Assembly: GCA_965230045.1 (NCBI GenBank)
Contig: OZ245940.1
Coordinates: forward strand, 3,286,001-3,350,000
Length of the DNA: 64,000 nt
Origin: G963662905 sp965230045
Lineage (GTDB): Bacteria; Bacteroidota; Bacteroidia; Bacteroidales; WRLA01
Direction: 5' to 3'
How positions within the stretch are numbered: the stretch's first letter is position 1; the number at the start of each line of letters is the position of its first letter. Position numbers and translations under genes: made by a program. Positions 54,105 through 63,179 of this stretch are shown piece by piece. The notes beneath the pieces were generated by a model. It did no database searches. It saw only the letters and a program-made list of their open reading frames with translations, and was not told where the DNA came from.

Positions 54105-55795
54105 CCTAAATTATTCATAAACCAAAAAAAAATAGGGAAATTTGTGCGATACCTCATTGATATTCAGTATCTTTATGTCGGCAAACAAAAACAAAAATCC
54201 CTATGGCTAAAAATACAAAGAATATTTCAAACAGTGGCACAAAACCACAGGAAATTACACAAAAGAGCCTTTTTCCTCTCACCAGTTCAAATGGCAAAAA
54301 GGTTGAGGTTAACTTTACTTTGAAAAAGACATCAAGTGATGGCGGCCTATTATTGCTTCGCGAAGTAGAAAAACAGCTTGGTTTAATCGACAGCCTTGCA
54401 GGCTGCATTGAAGACCCCCGCAACCAAAGTTATGTCAAGCACAGCACAAAACGCCTTCTAAGCCAGCGTATTATGCAAATTGCTGCAGGCTTTGAAGATG
54501 CAAATGACTGCAATGCGCTCAGGGACGATGAGGTAGTTAAGGTATGCTGTGAGACTACAGAAAGCCTTTCAGCCCAGCCTACAATGAGTCGTTTTGAGAA
54601 TCAAATCACGGCTTCTCAGAACTACAAAATGGCCAAGGTCTTTGTAGATAAATTTATCGCTTCCTATGACCACGAACCAAAAATTATTATACTTGATTCT
54701 GACGATACAAGCAGCTTAACATATGGTAATCAGCAGCTTACCATGTTCAATAATTACTACGGGGACTATTGCTATATGCCTTTGCACATATATGAAGGCT
54801 TTTCGGGCAAGCTGGTAACCACTATCCTCAAACCTGGCCGCCGCAGCAAAAGCCTTGATGTTTTTTCGATCCACAAACGCATCATAAGCTACCTGCGCCA
54901 GCATTGGCCCAACACGATGATCATCCTTAGGGGCGACAGCCATTTTTGTTCCAAAGAGTTTATGGAGTGGGCAAGGGAGAGCCATAGGGTTGAATTTATC
55001 ACAGGGCTCAGTGGCAATTCTGTTTTAAACCAAAAGGCCAAAATAACCATAGAAAGCGCCAAAAAAAACTTCCAACAGTCGGGTACACCAGTGAAACGTT
55101 ATCATAGCTTTCAATATCAGGCATCCAGTTGGGCTTTTGCCGAACGAGTGGTAGTCAAAGTAGAAGTAAGCAGCATGGGGACAAATGTAAGGTATATTGT
55201 CAGCAGCCTGCAAAATGTTCGTGCCAAGGCGCTTTACGAACAAGGATATTGCGCAAGGGGCGCAGCCGAATTGCGTATCAAAGAACATAAAACATACCTT
55301 AAGTCGGACAGGATGTCCTGCAACAGCTTTAAGGCCAATCAGTTCAGGTTGTTTTTGCATTCTGCTGCTTATGTCCTGATGCACAGCTTGCAAAGCATGG
55401 CGTTAGTAGGGACAGAGTTTGCTAAAGCAACTATGAAAACACTTCAATTGAAGCTGATCAAAGTAGCTGCCCGGATCAAAGTACTGAAATCAAAAATTAA
55501 AATAGAGCTGCCTGCAGAATTTTACAGCGACCGGGTGTTTATGAAATGCTTTAAGAAATTTGAAACCCTAAGGATTTAGGCCAAAATTCGGTAAGCTAAT
55601 GTTCTTCAACATCTTGATGTCAAATAAAATTATCAGTGGGCTTTACTGAAAAGCCCAAATAGGAAAATTATGCTCATAAGCTATGTGATTAGGGTAAATA
55701 TATAGAAATTTAAGCGATTATTCTTGATTCGCAATGCCTGACCTTGCTCGATTAAAAAATTTTGCCTGTTTTTGGGAGTTTATGAATTAAACAGG
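54105..55795 (+). mobile_element. IS1380-family insertion sequence, copy 3 (1691 bp)
   Basis: Same ends and length as copies 1 and 2, with the 4-bp duplication TTTG (54101-54104 and 55796-55799). Inserted in type A copy 6. A few substitutions in the 3' non-coding part (around 55635-55690) set it apart from the other two. Confidence 0.95.
54203..55579 (+). CDS. IS1380-family transposase, copy 3
   Basis: Intact 458-aa transposase, almost identical to copy 1 with the same catalytic segments (LDSDDTSS, RGDSHFCS, AAELRIKEHK). It has Val in GKLVTTIL and a silent change near ARGAAE. It is probably active, so it could move both the IS and any short elements with matching ends (type C). Confidence 0.95.
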   Translation: MAKNTKNISNSGTKPQEITQKSLFPLTSSNGKKVEVNFTLKKTSSDGGLLLLREVEKQLGLIDSLAGCIEDPRNQSYVKHSTKRLLSQRIMQIAAGFEDANDCNALRDDEVVKVCCETTESLSAQPTMSRFENQITASQNYKMAKVFVDKFIASYDHEPKIIILDSDDTSSLTYGNQQLTMFNNYYGDYCYMPLHIYEGFSGKLVTTILKPGRRSKSLDVFSIHKRIISYLRQHWPNTMIILRGDSHFCSKEFMEWARESHRVEFITGLSGNSVLNQKAKITIESAKKNFQQSGTPVKRYHSFQYQASSWAFAERVVVKVEVSSMGTNVRYIVSSLQNVRAKALYEQGYCARGAAELRIKEHKTYLKSDRMSCNSFKANQFRLFLHSAAYVLMHSLQSMALVGTEFAKATMKTLQLKLIKVAARIKVLKSKIKIELPAEFYSDRVFMKCFKKFETLRI

Positions 55796-56023
55796 TTTGA
55801 AATAGCATTCTAATTTCTTTCCACGAAATTCCGTGTAGAACCGTTTTTTTAAACTTCTTAGCATGAAATTCCCATTCGTTTCTGAATAAAAAAAATAATC
55901 TACAAAAAAACAGTATCTTTACCAAAATTTGTTTCTCATATACCTTCTCATAAGCTTGTTCCCAGATTATTTTTAACAAATTGACTATTTCACTGTTCGT
56001 AATAACATCAACTAATTTGATTT

Positions 56024-56614
56024 ATGAAAAAAACACTACTAGCATTTTTTATTATATTCCTCTCTCTTCAAAATATTGACGCACAAACCGCCAAAGCAAG
56101 CAAAAACTCCTATGGTGTATTATTTATGGCCGGTTTAAGGTATGACGATTTACGCATGTGTGCTGCCAGCCCTGCCGGAGTAAAAGGCGGATCAATAGCC
56201 GATATCATGTTTATCATGAAACACCAACTGAATAAAAATAATGCCCTAAGCTTTAACCTACCGGTGATGCGCCCGATCCTGTTTGGCATTGCTTTTAATA
56301 TGCTGCAGTTTGAGCCGGAACTAAGATATGAACACAGCAAAATGATAAACGAAAAAATTGATTGGGTTACGGGAGGCGGCTTAGGCCTCAGTTTGCATTA
56401 TGGCCCTGATTATCAATCGAGCGTAAAAGATCCCGGCCCATCTTTTTTTGCCATGGGGCCTTTGTTTAGCCTTCAAACCGGAATTGCATTTAAAAAGGAA
56501 ATGACGGCAAAAAGTCTCCTTTCCTTAAAAGCGTTTTACATTCCTCTTTTTGCCAAAGACAGAGATACAGGAACCGTTCTGGGCGGAACAGTTTCCTATG
56601 CTATTTATTTTTGA
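56024..56614 (+). CDS. Putative small outer-membrane beta-barrel protein
   Basis: 196 aa with signal peptide (LLAFFIIFLSLQNIDAQ). The mature part alternates polar and hydrophobic residues with many glycines (WVTGGGLGLSLHYGP, MGPLFSLQTGIAFK) and ends TVSYAIYF with a C-terminal aromatic residue, both marks of outer-membrane barrels. No family recognised. It stands alone between the transposon zone and a convergent flavodoxin-like operon; the 180 bp upstream hold no recognised feature besides the element end. Confidence 0.65.
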   Translation: MKKTLLAFFIIFLSLQNIDAQTAKASKNSYGVLFMAGLRYDDLRMCAASPAGVKGGSIADIMFIMKHQLNKNNALSFNLPVMRPILFGIAFNMLQFEPELRYEHSKMINEKIDWVTGGGLGLSLHYGPDYQSSVKDPGPSFFAMGPLFSLQTGIAFKKEMTAKSLLSLKAFYIPLFAKDRDTGTVLGGTVSYAIYF

Positions 56615-56669
56615 TCTGTTTTTTTCATCAAAAAAAAAGGATCAAAAGAAATAGTCCATAAACCCTTTC

Positions 56670-57335
56670 TTATGCTGTTAATGGTTTATCAAATCGTTTT
56701 TCCCACGCATTGTTTTTCTTCAAATTGGAGTTCCAATAAAAATCTGTAAGGCCGAAAAGTTTAAAGAAACGAAACATCGCCCGCCTTGCTGCTCCCAATT
56801 GATAAGGGCTGGCCATTTTCGCAAGCAATTCCGGATCAAAACTCCCTTTCACTGCAAGGTTTTCTCCCAGGCCTTCCATTTGACGCAACAGCTTTTTGGT
56901 CATCCAGGCCGGCATCATTTGTATTCCTTCAACGCCTCCTTTAACTGCAATTCCGGCAGATTCAAAACCGTAACGTTTTGTGAATTTATCGAGATAACGC
57001 GCCACAAAAGTGGAATGTTTCGCTTCAGGAAAACCGCTTTGCACAATGAAACCCAGCCGTTTGCCTTTTTGGGCTTCCTGTTTCGCGATGTCCTCAAGAA
57101 ATTCTTTAACAATGGCCGGCATACAATCCACATAAAGCGGAAATACGACAATAAGGGTATCTGCATCGCGGAAAGCCGCCAGGTGCTCTTCCCTTTTATG
57201 GCGGGCAGCAAGATGAAAAATCCCGATATCTGTTCCCGTATCTAAGCGCCGGTATCCGTTTTGCAGATGATGCAAAAGCATCAGGGAATTGCTTTTTTTG
57301 TTGCGCGGCGAGCCGTTATAAAGTGCTAATGACAT
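56670..57335 (-). CDS. Flavodoxin-like NAD(P)H-dependent oxidoreductase
   Basis: 221 aa. Starts SLALYNGSPRNKKSNSLML with the FMN phosphate loop (GSPRNKKSNS); TLIVVFPLYVDCMPAIVKEF is the second flavin-contacting segment. The fold is NAD(P)H-dehydrogenase/flavodoxin-like. The C-terminal part (about 150-221) is longer than the core fold and unrecognised. It overlaps the upstream flavoprotein gene by 20 bp, so the two products are made together and may work as a complex or reduce similar substrates. Confidence 0.8.
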   Translation of the reverse strand: MSLALYNGSPRNKKSNSLMLLHHLQNGYRRLDTGTDIGIFHLAARHKREEHLAAFRDADTLIVVFPLYVDCMPAIVKEFLEDIAKQEAQKGKRLGFIVQSGFPEAKHSTFVARYLDKFTKRYGFESAGIAVKGGVEGIQMMPAWMTKKLLRQMEGLGENLAVKGSFDPELLAKMASPYQLGAARRAMFRFFKLFGLTDFYWNSNLKKNNAWEKRFDKPLTA

Positions 57336-57867
57336 GGGCTACCTCCTCAGCTTTATGTTCGTCAATACATTTCACAAATTCTATTTTCGAGCTGAAATTC
57401 AAAGCGATACGATCATAAATATCGCCAATTATTTCAATATCTTCTGCATCGGTCAGTTCTTCCTTTTGCAGCAGAACAGCCAGCTTTGGTGTTTTTTCAT
57501 AGCGCATATAATGATGGCTTTCATTTTGGACCATTTTGATATAAGGCAATGCCAAAATCACAAAGCGATCGGTAATCATCTTAAGCAATGCGGAAGTAAA
57601 ACCGGCAATAACTGGGGAGGCAAAAATCATCAAATCAGATTCGATGACCTTTTTCAGGATATTTTCAGCATCATCTTTTACCGCACAATGGCCGGGCGTT
57701 TTCCACCAGCAATTCCAGCAGCCGGTACAGCTCTTCAAATCCAGCGCGCAAAGCTGCACAATTTCAAGCTGATTTCCGGGATTCACTTTTTGTTTCAGCT
57801 CAGAAAGATAATCCGGGAATGCTGTATTTTCCGAAAACGGATTACCGTCAAGTATGAGTATTTTCAT
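57316..57867 (-). CDS. Iron-sulfur flavoprotein-like FMN reductase
   Basis: 183 aa. KILILDGNPFSENTAFPDYL begins a flavodoxin-like domain; CTGCWNCWWKTPGHCAVKDD (about 47-66) is the cysteine motif typical of iron-sulfur flavoproteins and related NADPH-dependent FMN reductases; IFASPVIAGFTSALLKMITD follows. Cytoplasmic redox enzyme, physiological substrate unknown. First gene of a two-gene operon. Confidence 0.85.
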   Translation of the reverse strand: MKILILDGNPFSENTAFPDYLSELKQKVNPGNQLEIVQLCALDLKSCTGCWNCWWKTPGHCAVKDDAENILKKVIESDLMIFASPVIAGFTSALLKMITDRFVILALPYIKMVQNESHHYMRYEKTPKLAVLLQKEELTDAEDIEIIGDIYDRIALNFSSKIEFVKCIDEHKAEEVAHVISTL

Positions 57868-58054
57868 AAAAAGGACTGTTCATTGGGATTGCAAAATTAG
57901 CAAAACAACTACTTGACAGACTGGTTAATAATAATTTAACACAAGCCTCCGTACCGGAAATTTGATTCGAAGAAAGGCCAAAGCAGTTTTTTTTTACAAA
58001 AAGTTAAATCCAAAATAGTCGTATAAATCCTACCAATTTTCCGACATTTGCTGC

Positions 58055-58471
58055 ATGAAAATGCTAGAAACAATCCGCAAAATACTCAGGCCAAAACTGG
58101 CTGCAGCCCTTTTCTGGATATGGCTGGTCACCATCTTTGTTTTGTCGTCCATACCCAAAATCCCAACAGCAAAACTTAAAACTGATCTTTTTGAACTCCG
58201 CCTGGACTATATCCTACACTTTGGTGTATATGGCTTGCTCTCTACACTTTTCTTCTTTTGGAAAAGCAGGGATGACGGAAAATTCAAAAAAACCGAACTT
58301 TTCATTTACTTGGTCCTTGCCAGCATTTTTGCTGCATTGGAAGAAACGCATCAGCTTTGGGTTGACGGGCGCACCTTCAATCCTATTGATATGCTCAGCA
58401 ATATTCTCGGTGTTTTTGTTGGGATTTGGGCATGGAAGATGCTTAGCCACATCAGCCTTCAAAATCGGTAA
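58055..58471 (+). CDS. VanZ-like family membrane protein
   Basis: 138 aa with four hydrophobic segments: LAAALFWIWLVTIFVLSSIP, then LDYILHFGVYGLLSTLFFFW, IYLVLASIFAALEETHQLWV and PIDMLSNILGVFVGIWAW. The DYILHFGVYG and EETHQLWVDGRTFNPIDML motifs are those of VanZ-like proteins. Function unclear; VanZ gives low teicoplanin resistance, most relatives are unstudied. Convergent with the next gene, with a 20-bp overlap of the 3' ends. Confidence 0.85.
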   Translation: MKMLETIRKILRPKLAAALFWIWLVTIFVLSSIPKIPTAKLKTDLFELRLDYILHFGVYGLLSTLFFFWKSRDDGKFKKTELFIYLVLASIFAALEETHQLWVDGRTFNPIDMLSNILGVFVGIWAWKMLSHISLQNR

Positions 58472-59048
58472 AATTATTGATTTGCTGCACTTTATTCACA
58501 ATAATTTTATCGAATCGGGAGTGAATAAGCGGATAAACCCTTAAAAATCTTTGCATCTCGTCTTCCGGCCCGGACAAAATCACCATAGGGCTCAGGTATT
58601 TCCCCAAACGGTACGAAAGGCTTTCCGGGGCTTCATTGGCCGACATCATTTTGGTGGCCGATTTATCAAACAGCTCGGCATTTTGCAAAAGCAGCACTTT
58701 ACCCTTTGCTTTATCAAAAGCATCAATAATTTTTTTCGCCGTTTGGCCAATGAACTGGCTAAACAGGTCAGAACTATCAATTACCAAAACTTCCTCAATT
58801 TGCAACAAAGCAAAATCGAAACAAACTTTTGCCAGCCAGTTTGCAATCTTCTCATCAGTACCCTGAGGAAAATTGATAAAAACAAAGTTCCGTGTCCAGG
58901 CAGAGGTTCCTGCTTCACCACTCGCAATCGCTTGTGCCACTCCTGCAAATTGCCCGGGCATGGCCTTCAGTTCCTGAAATACATCATCAGAAAGTTTCAT
59001 TTTTTCTAAGGCATCAAGATGTTCCTGAATTTTTTCCTGGGTATTCAT
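58452..59048 (-). CDS. Degenerate CbbX/SpoVK-like AAA+ domain protein (no Walker motifs)
   Basis: 198 aa, soluble. I read it as a AAA+ fold related to CbbX/SpoVK: SSDLFSQFIGQTAKKIIDAF (92-111) matches the family DLV--YIGQTA--T segment, and EMQRFLRVYPLIHSRFDKII (164-183) matches M--FL--NPGLRSRF---I. Where Walker A should be it has FPQGTDEKIANWLAKV (60-75, no GKT), and Walker B reads GKVLLLQNAEL (116-126, acidic pair lost). So it probably cannot hydrolyse ATP and may be a structural or regulatory subunit. This relationship is inferred by eye. A type B element follows upstream. Confidence 0.6.
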   Translation of the reverse strand: MNTQEKIQEHLDALEKMKLSDDVFQELKAMPGQFAGVAQAIASGEAGTSAWTRNFVFINFPQGTDEKIANWLAKVCFDFALLQIEEVLVIDSSDLFSQFIGQTAKKIIDAFDKAKGKVLLLQNAELFDKSATKMMSANEAPESLSYRLGKYLSPMVILSGPEDEMQRFLRVYPLIHSRFDKIIVNKVQQINNFTDFEG

Positions 59049-59072
59049 TTTATTGGTTTTTAGTTTACTCTA

Positions 59073-59354
59073 CAGAGGTCAGTATGTAAGTGCATATTAA
59101 TTTTTGCAAATCAGAAAAACGATAATGATTTGTTATTGCACAACATAGATTTCTCTGCCGAAGCTTCGGCATCGAAATGACCTTTTGTTGTTTTCAAGAG
59201 GCAAAGGCGGCGAGGACTCATTATCAATTTTTTATTGTGTCCTCGCCGCCTTTGCCCAAATAGTTCCTTAACAGTCATTTCGACGACCAGCGGGAGGAGA
59301 AATCTATTTATTCACGAGTATAAATCACTCTATGTATTTATCTACTGACCTCTA
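59073..59354. mobile_element. Type B non-autonomous element, copy 2
   Basis: 282 bp. Ends CAGAGGTCAGTA and TACTGACCTCTA, flanked by the exact 8-bp duplication TTACTCTA (59065-59072 and 59355-59362). Interior nested repeats as in copy 1, with the GGCAAAGGCGGCGAGGAC core stem. The right duplication includes the stop codon of the MscS gene. Confidence 0.9.
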
Positions 59355-60212
59355 TTACTCTATTTTTGATTTAACATGCAGATCCAACTGTGGAAATGGA
59401 ATCGTAACATCATTTTCAATGAATTTGCGGTTGATGTTTTTACGGATATCCGATTTTACGTTCTCGATCCGGAAGATGTTTTTACTGAAAAACAGCAGTT
59501 CAAAATCGAGGGAACTGTTGCCAAAATCAAGAAAACGGGCCATTACTTTGGGTTCAGATTCAATTTCAGGATGTTCCAAGGCACTCTCTTTGAGCAATTT
59601 TTCCACAAGTTCAACATCGCTGCCATAAGCCACGCCCACTTTGATGCGAAAACGGGTTTTCTGCGATTGATGACTCCAATTGATCACTTTATTTGCGGTT
59701 ATCACGGAATTAGGAATGATAATACGGATATCATCGCGGTTTATGGCATCGGAAGTCCGAAGTCCGATATTAAGGATTTTAATGACATCACCGTCGATTT
59801 CCAATACATCGCCTACTTTAATAGAACCTTCAAAAAGCAGGATAATACCCGAAATAAAATTATTGAAGGTATTTTGCAGCCCCAGTCCGACACCCACCAG
59901 CAAGGCTGCAGAACCTGCGAGCAATACGTTCAGTTTTAATCCTAAAGTATCTAAAATCAACAGAATAGCCGCAACCCAGATTATATATTTAATAATTTGG
60001 AAAAGCGCATGCAGGTTTCCCATTTTGCTTTCATCGAGCCGTGCCGGACGAAACATTATCTTACGGACCAACCACAGCAAAACACGGGTTACAATTAAAA
60101 TAATGATCGCAGCAAGAACCGTTTCCAGTGTAAGGGCGTAGGTGCCAATCCGAAAAATTTCCGTATCAATAAATTCGTTTATTTCATCCATAGGAACAAA
60201 ATTATGAGCCAT
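59355..60212 (-). CDS. Small-conductance mechanosensitive channel (MscS family)
   Basis: 285 aa, close in size and form to E. coli MscS. Three N-terminal helices (about 22-48, 63-85, 88-125) end in the pore helix VLLAGSAALLVGVGLGLQNTF; the beta domain follows (GSIKVGDVLEIDGDVIKILN, PNSVITANKVINWSHQ) and an alpha/beta domain. Protects against hypo-osmotic shock. The start is at 60212 (MAHNF) or at the inner ATG seven codons later. The stop codon lies in the duplicated target of a type B element, so the reading frame was just spared. Confidence 0.93.
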   Translation of the reverse strand: MAHNFVPMDEINEFIDTEIFRIGTYALTLETVLAAIIILIVTRVLLWLVRKIMFRPARLDESKMGNLHALFQIIKYIIWVAAILLILDTLGLKLNVLLAGSAALLVGVGLGLQNTFNNFISGIILLFEGSIKVGDVLEIDGDVIKILNIGLRTSDAINRDDIRIIIPNSVITANKVINWSHQSQKTRFRIKVGVAYGSDVELVEKLLKESALEHPEIESEPKVMARFLDFGNSSLDFELLFFSKNIFRIENVKSDIRKNINRKFIENDVTIPFPQLDLHVKSKIE

Positions 60213-60334
60213 CCAAAGGTATTAAAAATTATGGCTGTAATCTAAATACAGGTTGATTCACAGCACAATTACCAATGAATTAGATAATCAAAGAACATCA
60301 AATCACGACCCGTTTCATATAGAAACCACTTATT

Positions 60335-60582
60335 TACATAAGTTTATAAGGAAGTTTAGATTTCTCCCGGCAACACTCCGCTTTGCTTTGTGTTTTGGTC
60401 GAAATGACCGTTTTTTAGTGTCAGGAAGCAGGGGGAGGGCAGATAGCGGGCGCGGAACGCCCGCTATCTGCCCTCCCCCTGCAATATAACCCTTATGATG
60501 GTCATTTCGATGGAGGTTTATGCCTGAAAGGCATTGCCGACTGAGAAATCTATAAGTTTTTTTGAATAAAGCTTATAATTTT
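60335..60582. repeat. Type D palindromic element with 25-bp GC-rich stem
   Basis: Layered inverted repeats: outer AT-rich ATAAG arms, TAGATTTCTC / GAGAAATCTA, GTCGAAATGACC / GGTCATTTCGAT, and a central perfect hairpin (60428-60452 with 60458-60482, loop CGGAA) whose stem starts GCAGGGGGAGGGCAG. The middle layers match type B; the core does not. Outer boundaries are approximate and no target duplication was found. It fills most of the 553-bp gap between MscS and the DASS transporter gene. Confidence 0.65.
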
Positions 60583-60765
60583 AACAGTCATCCTTTTTTG
60601 AGAATGCAGCCAAAATATCATTCTTTATAGGATCCTTTGTGGTATATTTCACTTTTTCATTGTCTTCACCCCGAAAACAAGCATCAAACTTAGTAAAAAA
60701 ATGGATAAAAATACGGTTCTGCCCTATTTTTTCTGTATCTTCGGTAATTAATTCAAAACCAAAGG

Positions 60766-62277
60766 ATGATCAGAAAAAAGGATATCTTTCTCCTGGCAGG
60801 ACCTGCATTGGCCTTCCTGATATATTTCACATTAGACCTTCAGGCAGGAAAGCCTGCCGTTACTGCAACAGCGGCCATTGCGCTCTGGATGGCTTTCTGG
60901 TGGATTACCGAAGCCGTACCCCTTGCAGTCACTTCGTTGCTTCCGGTAGTATTATTCCCTGCTTTTGGGGTGATGAACGGCCAAAGCGTTTCCAGCGCAT
61001 ATTTTAATCATGTCATATTCCTTTTTATCGGGGGCTTTATCATTGCGCTGGCCATGCAGAAATGGGATGTCCACAAGCGCATTGCCCTTAAAATTTTACT
61101 GATCAGCGGCGCATCGCCCGGAAGGCTGCTGCTTGGTTTTATGCTGGCCACGGCTTTTCTCAGTATGTGGATTTCCAATACCGCTACCGCGATGATGATG
61201 GTACCGATTCTTATGTCGGTTATTGGCCAGATGCGCGAGAAACTTCCAGCCACAGCAGTAAAACGTTTTTCCGTTGCCCTTTTGTTGGGCGTGGCTTATT
61301 CTGCTTCCATTGGCGGAATGGCCACACTGGTAGGAACGCCGCCCAACCTCAGTTTTGCCCGGATTTTCCAGATCTATTTTCCCGATGCTCCACAAATCAG
61401 TTTTGCCCATTGGTTTTTCTTTGCACTGCCCGTATCTGTTTTGTTCTTTATCATGGTTTGGACCTATCTTTATTTGATTTTCCGGCCAAAAACAAATACG
61501 GAATGGATGGATCAAAGCATCATCAGGGAACAATACAAATTGCTTGGCCCTGTAAAACGACACGAACGAAAAATATTGAGCATCTTTTTTGCCACAGCGC
61601 TTTTATGGCTTTTTCGTGCCGACCTTGATTTTGGTTTCATCCGCATTCCCGGATGGTCCTCGTTCTTTAAAGAGCCCAAATACCTCAACGACGGAACAAT
61701 AGCCATAGCCTCGGCCATATTGCTTTTTATGATACCGGCCAGCAAAACAGGTGATAAGCTTATGGACTGGAAAACAGCCCGACAGCTTCCCTGGAGGATT
61801 GTCTTGCTTTTTGGAGGTGGTTTTGCCCTGGCAGGAGCTTTTAAAGAAAGTGGTTTATCTTCCTGGTTTGGTGAGCAACTGGAGTGGATCGGCACTGCAA
61901 ATCCCATCCTGATTATCTTCTGCATAGCCCTCTTGACGACTTTTTTGACGGAACTCACCAGCAATACAGCAACAACAGAAATGCTGTTGCCCATACTCGC
62001 CGGACTGGCTGTAAGCACGGAAATAAATCCCCTCATGCTGATGATCCCGGCTACTTTATCGGCCAGCATGGCATTTATGCTGCCTGTGGCCACACCGCCC
62101 AATGCCATTGTTTTTGGCAGCGGCGAACTGAGTATCGCGCAAATGGCACGCAATGGACTATTAATCAACATTCTGGGAGCAATTATCATCACATTGATGA
62201 GCTGGTGGTTCGGGCGCTTCATTTTCGGGATTGATCTGTCCGTTTTCCCCGATTGGGCGCATATCCCATTGCATTAA
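60766..62277 (+). CDS. DASS/SLC13-family sodium-coupled anion transporter
   Basis: 503-aa inner-membrane symporter with about 11-12 helices. The two sodium/substrate hairpin motifs are present: SMWISNTATAMMMVPIL and ELTSNTATTEMLLPI, together with GTPPNLSFARIF and ATPPNAIVFGSGEL, the signature of the divalent anion:sodium symporters. Substrates in the family are dicarboxylates, tricarboxylates or sulfate; this one resembles the dicarboxylate branch. Alone on its strand; complete. Confidence 0.93.
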   Translation: MIRKKDIFLLAGPALAFLIYFTLDLQAGKPAVTATAAIALWMAFWWITEAVPLAVTSLLPVVLFPAFGVMNGQSVSSAYFNHVIFLFIGGFIIALAMQKWDVHKRIALKILLISGASPGRLLLGFMLATAFLSMWISNTATAMMMVPILMSVIGQMREKLPATAVKRFSVALLLGVAYSASIGGMATLVGTPPNLSFARIFQIYFPDAPQISFAHWFFFALPVSVLFFIMVWTYLYLIFRPKTNTEWMDQSIIREQYKLLGPVKRHERKILSIFFATALLWLFRADLDFGFIRIPGWSSFFKEPKYLNDGTIAIASAILLFMIPASKTGDKLMDWKTARQLPWRIVLLFGGGFALAGAFKESGLSSWFGEQLEWIGTANPILIIFCIALLTTFLTELTSNTATTEMLLPILAGLAVSTEINPLMLMIPATLSASMAFMLPVATPPNAIVFGSGELSIAQMARNGLLINILGAIIITLMSWWFGRFIFGIDLSVFPDWAHIPLH

Positions 62278-62317
62278 AAAATAGGTTCAACACAAAATTT
62301 CGTATAAAAAATTTTGA

Positions 62318-63087
62318 TAGAGGTCAGTAGAAAGTACATAACCTGCTCTATTCATAAAATGCATACAAAATAATGTAAGCAGCTAAAAATTATGTGTTTA
62401 CTAATTTTCTATCCTAAAATTGAATTTGTTTTCATTTTACATTGCATTAATTCAGGCCATCTGCTTCCTTGCTAAAGCTTTGAAATAGGCTACTATATCT
62501 TCAGCTTTAGACGCCTCACATCTGACCTGAATTTAAAGCATGAATAAAGCAGGATAGAATAATTTATACTCGTGAATGAATAGATTACTCCTCAACCGAG
62601 GCTTCGGTATCGAAACGACTGTTTATTAAAATTTAGGCAAAGGTAACTTACGGTCTCTGAGCGGCCTGCGGTGCGATGTGCCGAGCGTAGCCGAGGTGAG
62701 CGCGTTCCCTGAGCGGATTCGATGGGAGCCGTACCAAATCGAAGTATGCCGACTTTGCCACTTGAAAACAACAAAAAGTTATTTCGATGCCGAATTTTCG
62801 GCAGAAAAATCTATCCTGAATAATTCACAAAATATTCTATTGCGAGCACAAACCGCTGCAATAGAAAGGAATGCTATCTTTTTGGTGCTCAAAATAGCTA
62901 CGGCTATTCCTGTGCGCCAAAAATCTGCGCTCCCTTTCTCTTATTGCGTTTTGTACTTGGTCACTGAGTATATCGAATGTGCTCATGACGAAATTTCATG
63001 AATTAGTCAGGCTATATTGCGCAATAACAAATCATTATCCTTTTTATGATTTGCCAAAACGAATATGCACTTACAAACTGACCTCTG
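62318..63087. mobile_element. Type B-like element, copy 3, enlarged and interrupted by type C
   Basis: Ends TAGAGGTCAGTA and AACTGACCTCTG, flanked by AATTTTGA (62310-62317) and AAGTTTGA (63088-63095), a 7 of 8 match. The interior has the GATTACTCC and CGAAACGAC / GTTATTTCGAT layers, an extra 250 bp on the left and a different core (GGCAAAGGTAACTTACGGTC .. GACTTTGCC). A type C element sits at 62815-63011. Older than the other two copies. Together they fill the 900-bp gap between genes. Confidence 0.75.
62815..63011. mobile_element. Type C short element, complete copy (197 bp)
   Basis: Ends CCTGAATAATTCAC and (reverse) CCTGACTAATTCATG, flanked by the 4-bp duplication CTAT (62811-62814 and 63012-63015). 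These ends and the 4-bp duplication resemble those of the IS1380-family element in this window (CCTGTTTAATTCATAAAC). No coding capacity. It lies inside a type B element. Confidence 0.8.
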
Positions 63088-63179
63088 AAGTTTGATATGC
63101 GTTTCAAACATTATCATATCTGAAACAGTTGATTTTCAAGCCTGCGATGTGTTGCGGGTTTTGTTTCTTTAGGTTTATT

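Larger units (their letters stand above)
53811..55842. mobile_element. Type A element, copy 6, interrupted by IS copy 3
   Basis: Left end GGTTCTTCTAGGAATTTCGT, right end ACGAAATTCCGTGTAGAACC, flanked by the exact 8-bp duplication GTTTTTTT (53803-53810 and 55843-55850). Without the IS and duplicated TTTG it is 337 bp. The core carries the GAGGAC stem like copies 2 and 3. Confidence 0.92.

Noticed and set aside
62678..63001. 107-codon frame inside type B copy 3
   Set aside because: It crosses the junction of type B and type C elements, so it cannot be an ancestral gene.
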